From contig WFMF01000031.1 in NCBI GenBank assembly GCA_011033025.1, forward strand, positions 744,001 to 808,000: DNA of 64,000 nucleotides, written 5' to 3'. Of this stretch, positions 59,728 to 64,000 are shown piece by piece (position 1 is the first letter of the stretch; the number at the start of each line of letters is the position of its first letter). Source of the stretch: Beroe forskalii. Taxonomy: Eukaryota; Ctenophora; Nuda; Beroida; Beroidae. Under the pieces are notes generated by a model that was given only the letters and a program-made list of their open reading frames with translations, ran no database searches and had not been told where the DNA came from. The translations under genes were made by a program, and so were the position numbers.

Positions 59728-62700
59728 TCATCTAGATCTGGGTTTGTGTCCTACTCTGTTCCGCTGTTTCTTTCCTGATGATTTGGAGTTGCCTTTCTTC
59801 TTTGCAGCAGCTCGCTTCATCCCGTCTGTATCCTTCTTCATCCGACTGTCAACGTACTTCACCTTGCCTTTTGCTCCGGGAGGCCTCTTTTGATGTTGAC
59901 CGTGCACTGCGATGAGGAAAAGTCGGTTACTGGTAAGTTTACAAACTTAATAAAACTAGAAAAACTAACATAATACAGCTCTCATCTAACGTAGATCAAT
60001 TTATTTTGATAATAATATGTGTATAACTAAACGTCGAGTAGGCAAAATTCCCTTACTTCTCTTAGCTTTCACGTAGGTAGTTTCCTGTTTCTTTGGCATT
60101 GCTTTCTTCATCATCTGTTTGAGTTTGTGCACTTGTTCGGCCTGGGCTCCGTCCTTGTTATCCGTGATCAGATCAGCTTGCTCTGACAACTTCTTCAGCT
60201 TCTTCATTGCCTGGAATTCAAATGTTCAGTTACTCAGTATTACATGATAAAGGTATTCAGAGTTGATCCAAAATTATGTCAATCTGCTAGAGTAGAATGA
60301 AGAAACAACACCGACTGAACATAAAACATAAGTCACAATAATCAAGTGGTTATGGCAGAACTCGCACCTTGTATTTAGCTTTAGCCTTTGCCTCTGCTAT
60401 CTTCTTGATGGGTCTGGCATTGATCTCCTTGATCTGTTGCTTGTACTCCTCGACCTGCTCCTTCGTGACTGGCAATGTCTTCTTGTAGTATTTCTTCTCC
60501 TCGTCAGCAAACCATTCAGGGAGGTCCTCGTCTCCCCAAGCCCATCTAGAGAGAAAAAGAATGAGATGAATCAAATGCCAGATAATCTTTGTACAGAAAA
60601 ACAGATATAGGGGCAAATTTTCTTCCAATCTTAAGAACTTATTAAGCAATACTATATACTGTTACAATCAGTAAAGCTTTACCTGTGATAAGCATCATCC
60701 ATGATCTCATTTCTTCGTTTCCTGCTGGTGACCAGCTGCTGGCCCAGTGCCAACTCTGCAGCTGTAAGGGCTTTCTGTTTCTTCTGGGCAGGAACCACCT
60801 CCACGTCATCACTCTTTGCAGCAGCAGAGGGTTCTTTCCTCTTCCGCAAGCCTCGGTAATCTTCATCATCTGACTCGCTTTCTGTTTCTGATTCCGAATC
60901 ACCTTCCTCTTCATTTTCAACAGTTTCACCACTCACAGTTTTATCTTCTTCGGCAGGTAAGTCAAAGGTCACTGTCTTCGGTTCAGTTGTTGGTTCAGCA
61001 TCACTTTTAGTTTGCTCGGTTCCCTTCTCTCCCACCCCAAAAGCGTTGGCCATGCCCTCAACTTCCATGTCTTCATCTAAATCGTCTTCCAAGAGCTTAT
61101 CTTTCAGCTGCGAGATGAGATCACTTGTGAGTGAATAGAATGAAGTAGACTTCAACATTTTCCTAGTTGCTTCAGAAATTATAATTCTAGTTATCAATAC
61201 TAATAGGTTAATTGAGACAGCAAAACCTTATTGAACCATAGGTTAGTCTTATCAATCTTTTCCTTCTGTTCCTTGACGATAAGAGGATTAGCTTCTTCTT
61301 CATCTTCCTCTTCTTCCTCTTCGAAGTCTTCATCTTCAGAAGCAGACTCCAATTCTATTCCTGTCAAATAATCCGATGAAACACTCATTAATAACTTTTT
61401 GATCAATATTTACAACTAACTATACTTGTCACTTCTAATTTAATACGATTACAACACAAACCTTGATCACTCGTCCTCATCATCGGCATCGCTATCTTCA
61501 TCAGAATCATCTTCATCTTGCTCCACTTCTGGTGTTTCCTCAGTCACGTCTTCCTTCTCTTCTTCTGCAGTCTCTTCTGTCTCCTCTACGTTTTTGAGAT
61601 GCTGTGGATGGTTTCTGTATTCAGTAGTTTGGCATTAAGATAATCAGTTTTATGGACACAGCAATTAAAAAAGTTAACATGAAAGTTTCAAAAGACTTAG
61701 GATCACGTTACTATTCAAAGAAACTCAGTGACTTGTACAAATTTATCCAGCAAAAATTACTCTAAACTTACCGTTTTGCTCTTGATGGCATTCAGGTTGA
61801 ACAAGGTGTGGTCCTCATCAGCACCAAATGCCTCCTTCGGCACATCCAGACCCTTCGCAACCTTAGCCAGATTCTTCTCCTTCAGCTTGCTTTGTTTCTT
61901 CTTTTTCTGTTTCTGCTCCGCCTTCTCCGCGGACTCCAAGTCCAAGATCTGACGCTCAATCTTGGTCTGGGAACGAAGTTTATCAATTTGCTTCAGCAAT
62001 CAGTCCCACTAAATTTCAACTAACAAGCTTACTTCTGTAGTACAGTAAACGGTACAGTTTGTATACAGATAAACTTGGTGACATAAAGCGACAGATCAAG
62101 CAATGCGATTATAAATTCCAATATTTGACGAATCTTCCCACCTCCTCATCCTCCTCTTCCTCAGGCTCCATCTCCACCTCATTACCCTGCTCCTCAGCAG
62201 GGGCCTCGGACTTCCTCACCTTCTCATGCCACTTTATGATACCTCTGAGGGGTTAGTCGTCAGATACACCTGTGATCGCGTCGAAGTTTTCACGATTTAT
62301 TTAAAAGGAGAATTGTTTAGATCACAAACTTTCAAAATCATGACGTGAATCGTGATTATCGTCGTCAGGCGAAGACTATTTATATATCATCTTATAGAAA
62401 CTTAGAGCCTTATAGAGCCTTATTGATTTTGAGTGAAATACATACTTGATCTCTTTCTTGCCCAATACTTTGATATCTTTCAAGGAGTCTTTTATTTCTT
62501 GAGTTGTGAGGGGGTTGTTAGCTATCTTCTCATCGTCCAGCTCTGGGGTGGGATTTCAAATCAAAAAGTTTTAACCTTAATGAACTTGAAAAAATAAACA
62601 AAGAAATACCTTTTTACGAATTCTTCGGTTCCAGCCGATGAGAAAAGCGTTAGAATTCAAATACAGTTAACAGTAGCGTTCATTCATAGTGCATTGCACA

Positions 62701-63712
62701 TTTTCCCGTGGTTAAAACATACCGATTGTATAGGCAGTGCTGAGCAGGTCAAGGAATTCGTCGGAGTCGATGAACTGTCGGGCACCGATGGCTTTGTGGA
62801 GTGATAGGGATGCGTCGTCTGAGTAACCTTCTCGCTTTCGCGTGATTTTCTGGGAATAGTTCAGCGAATTAGATAAGGTTCCTTCACTTTTAACATGCAC
62901 ATTATGCATGTTTATGCAGGCTAACATTCGGCTCACCTTTAATGATAGACCTAACAATAGGCCATCATTTCGATGCATATTGTACGTATAAACTCGGCCT
63001 TGCCTCGTTTAACATATTCTATTGCCCAACGCGTGACAGGGTCAGTTGAGTTAGCATTGTGTCAGAAAAATCTTCAAAACTAATTCTCAATCCCCAAGAT
63101 ATCACTGCTTATCTCCTTCTGGAATTTTCTGGGAATATTATAAATCTCATATTTATCAAGAGATTCTGCCACTTCGAAGAACGTCAGTGTAGAATATAAT
63201 AATTGATATTATGATTAAATTCTCACTAATTGCTATAAGTATTAATATTGCTACAATAATTGTTGTTGCTAAATTTATCCTTCCTAGAATTAGCAACATG
63301 CATCTCTCAGCAGCCTCTCCAAAGGTCTATCAAAAACTCAAAAAGTAAAAAAACATCAATTGCTACTATGTTGCAAGTTTTGAGAGCTCAACAATTCTCT
63401 TCGGAATTTTTTTTATCGCCACATTATTAAATGTTGCCTATTGTCCAACGAATATGCGAAAGAATAAGTCAAAGAAAGAAAATATTTTTTAAAAAAGTTC
63501 CACAAAACAAAGTCTGTTGTGAAATCATGAAGCAGCGAAATACTGAATAAATAATAATCAGTCGATTGCAGCACGTACAAGGTTTAAATCACACTTACAG
63601 AAGGGTTCATGAGGTTCAGCTTTTGATTGTCGTTTGTTTCCTTAGCGACGTCTGCAAACACATTCTTATAGCTGAAGAACTTGGGATCGATCTTATCTGG
63701 AGCCAGATAGTG
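59728..63712 (-). CDS. FTSJ3: pre-rRNA 2'-O-ribose methyltransferase FTSJ3 (Spb1), C-terminal part
   Basis: Exons in order: 63599-63712, 62723-62849, 62446-62542, 62142-62244, 61772-61966, about 61471-61604, about 61227-61383, 60683-61107, 60368-60545, 60057-60210 and 59728-59906 (TGA). FTSJ3/Spb1 methylates pre-rRNA and is needed for large-subunit assembly in the nucleolus. Family signatures: LAPDKIDPKFF after the methyltransferase domain, PLTTQEIKDSLKDIKVLGKK, acidic tracts (EDEDFEEEEEEDEEE), TNLWFNK, LPEWFADEEKKYYKK, KEINARPIKKIAEAKAKAK and VKYVDSRMKKD near the basic C-terminus. The N-terminal Rossmann methyltransferase domain is beyond the right edge. The boundary between the two acidic exons near 61383/61471 is the least certain: an in-frame stop follows the donor that I chose. 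Confidence 0.92.
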
Positions 63713-64000
63713 CTGAAATATTGAATCATATAAAGCCTGATGACACTAAAATTTCGATCCTTATTGGAGTATCGAGACACCAGGGTAATTGATGATAAAG
63801 TGAGGAAAACTGGTAAAAATGTAGCATTATGAAAGTCATTAAGTCATTATTCAGCAAGCATGCTCGACGACCAAGGTGAACCAAACTTTATACCTTAATG
63901 GTATAAATTATGGTTTGTACTTATTAAGGTCATCGGCGACTTTCTAACCTTAAATAGTACACACCTTAAATTGTACAAACCTTAAATTCTACTGACCGTA
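63713..64000. other. FTSJ3 intron
   Basis: AT-rich intron between the first visible exon and those outside the window. It contains AACCTTAA-type short repeats near 63945-63995. Confidence 0.6.

Overview
This is a stretch of an invertebrate animal genome. Its genes carry many short GT-AG introns, and the proteins are conserved animal proteins: Integrator subunit 3, NOP9, CMC1, NIP7, a TCEANC2-like protein, FTSJ3, a cholinesterase-type esterase and an LDLa-domain receptor. LINE remnants, foldback elements and long minisatellites fill the rest. The phylum cannot be fixed from the sequence. Receptors of the LDLa/GRL101 type occur in several invertebrate groups, and CCCTAA-like tracts fit the usual animal telomere motif. 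The only assembly gap is 100 N at 14046-14145.

Layout. 1-10179 (+): the C-terminal third of INTS3, with a 6-kb intron holding tandem repeats and a 2-kb foldback. 10.2-14.0 kb: no gene; telomere-like short elements and GC hairpins. 14.1-20.6 kb: a 24-bp satellite with an internal dyad, then 16-bp repeats. 20.9-22.7 kb (-): the N-terminal part of INTS3. 22.7-28.9 kb (-): NOP9, with a 56-bp minisatellite in one intron. 30.1-32.6 kb (-): CMC1. 33.0-33.5 kb (-): NIP7. 34.1-34.85 kb: LINE remnant. 35.2-36.3 kb (-): TCEANC2-like. 38.7-54.3 kb (-): a carboxylesterase/cholinesterase-like gene whose 12-kb intron contains hairpin elements, a LINE relic in satellite DNA and, on the opposite strand, an LDLa-module GPCR (47.2-51.7 kb). 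59.7-63.7 kb (-): the C-terminal part of FTSJ3; its methyltransferase domain lies beyond the right edge.

The genes were read by chaining exons and checking that splice phase and family similarity agree. For NOP9, CMC1, NIP7, TCEANC2-like and the esterase the whole chain is phase-consistent. NOP9, NIP7 and FTSJ3 all act in ribosome biogenesis.

Main points of interest. (1) INTS3 is split into two oppositely oriented pieces on either side of the N gap, as expected if the left contig is placed backwards. (2) NOP9 ends only 37 nt before the first INTS3 exon, an operon-like arrangement that suggests trans-splicing. (3) Three exon edges are duplicated in tandem, one of them into a roughly 30-copy array in which every unit carries a 3' splice site. 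(4) There are several unusual inverted-repeat elements, including one with telomere-like cores and a perfect 117-bp-arm hairpin. (5) The GPCR reads through a series of single-base frameshifts.
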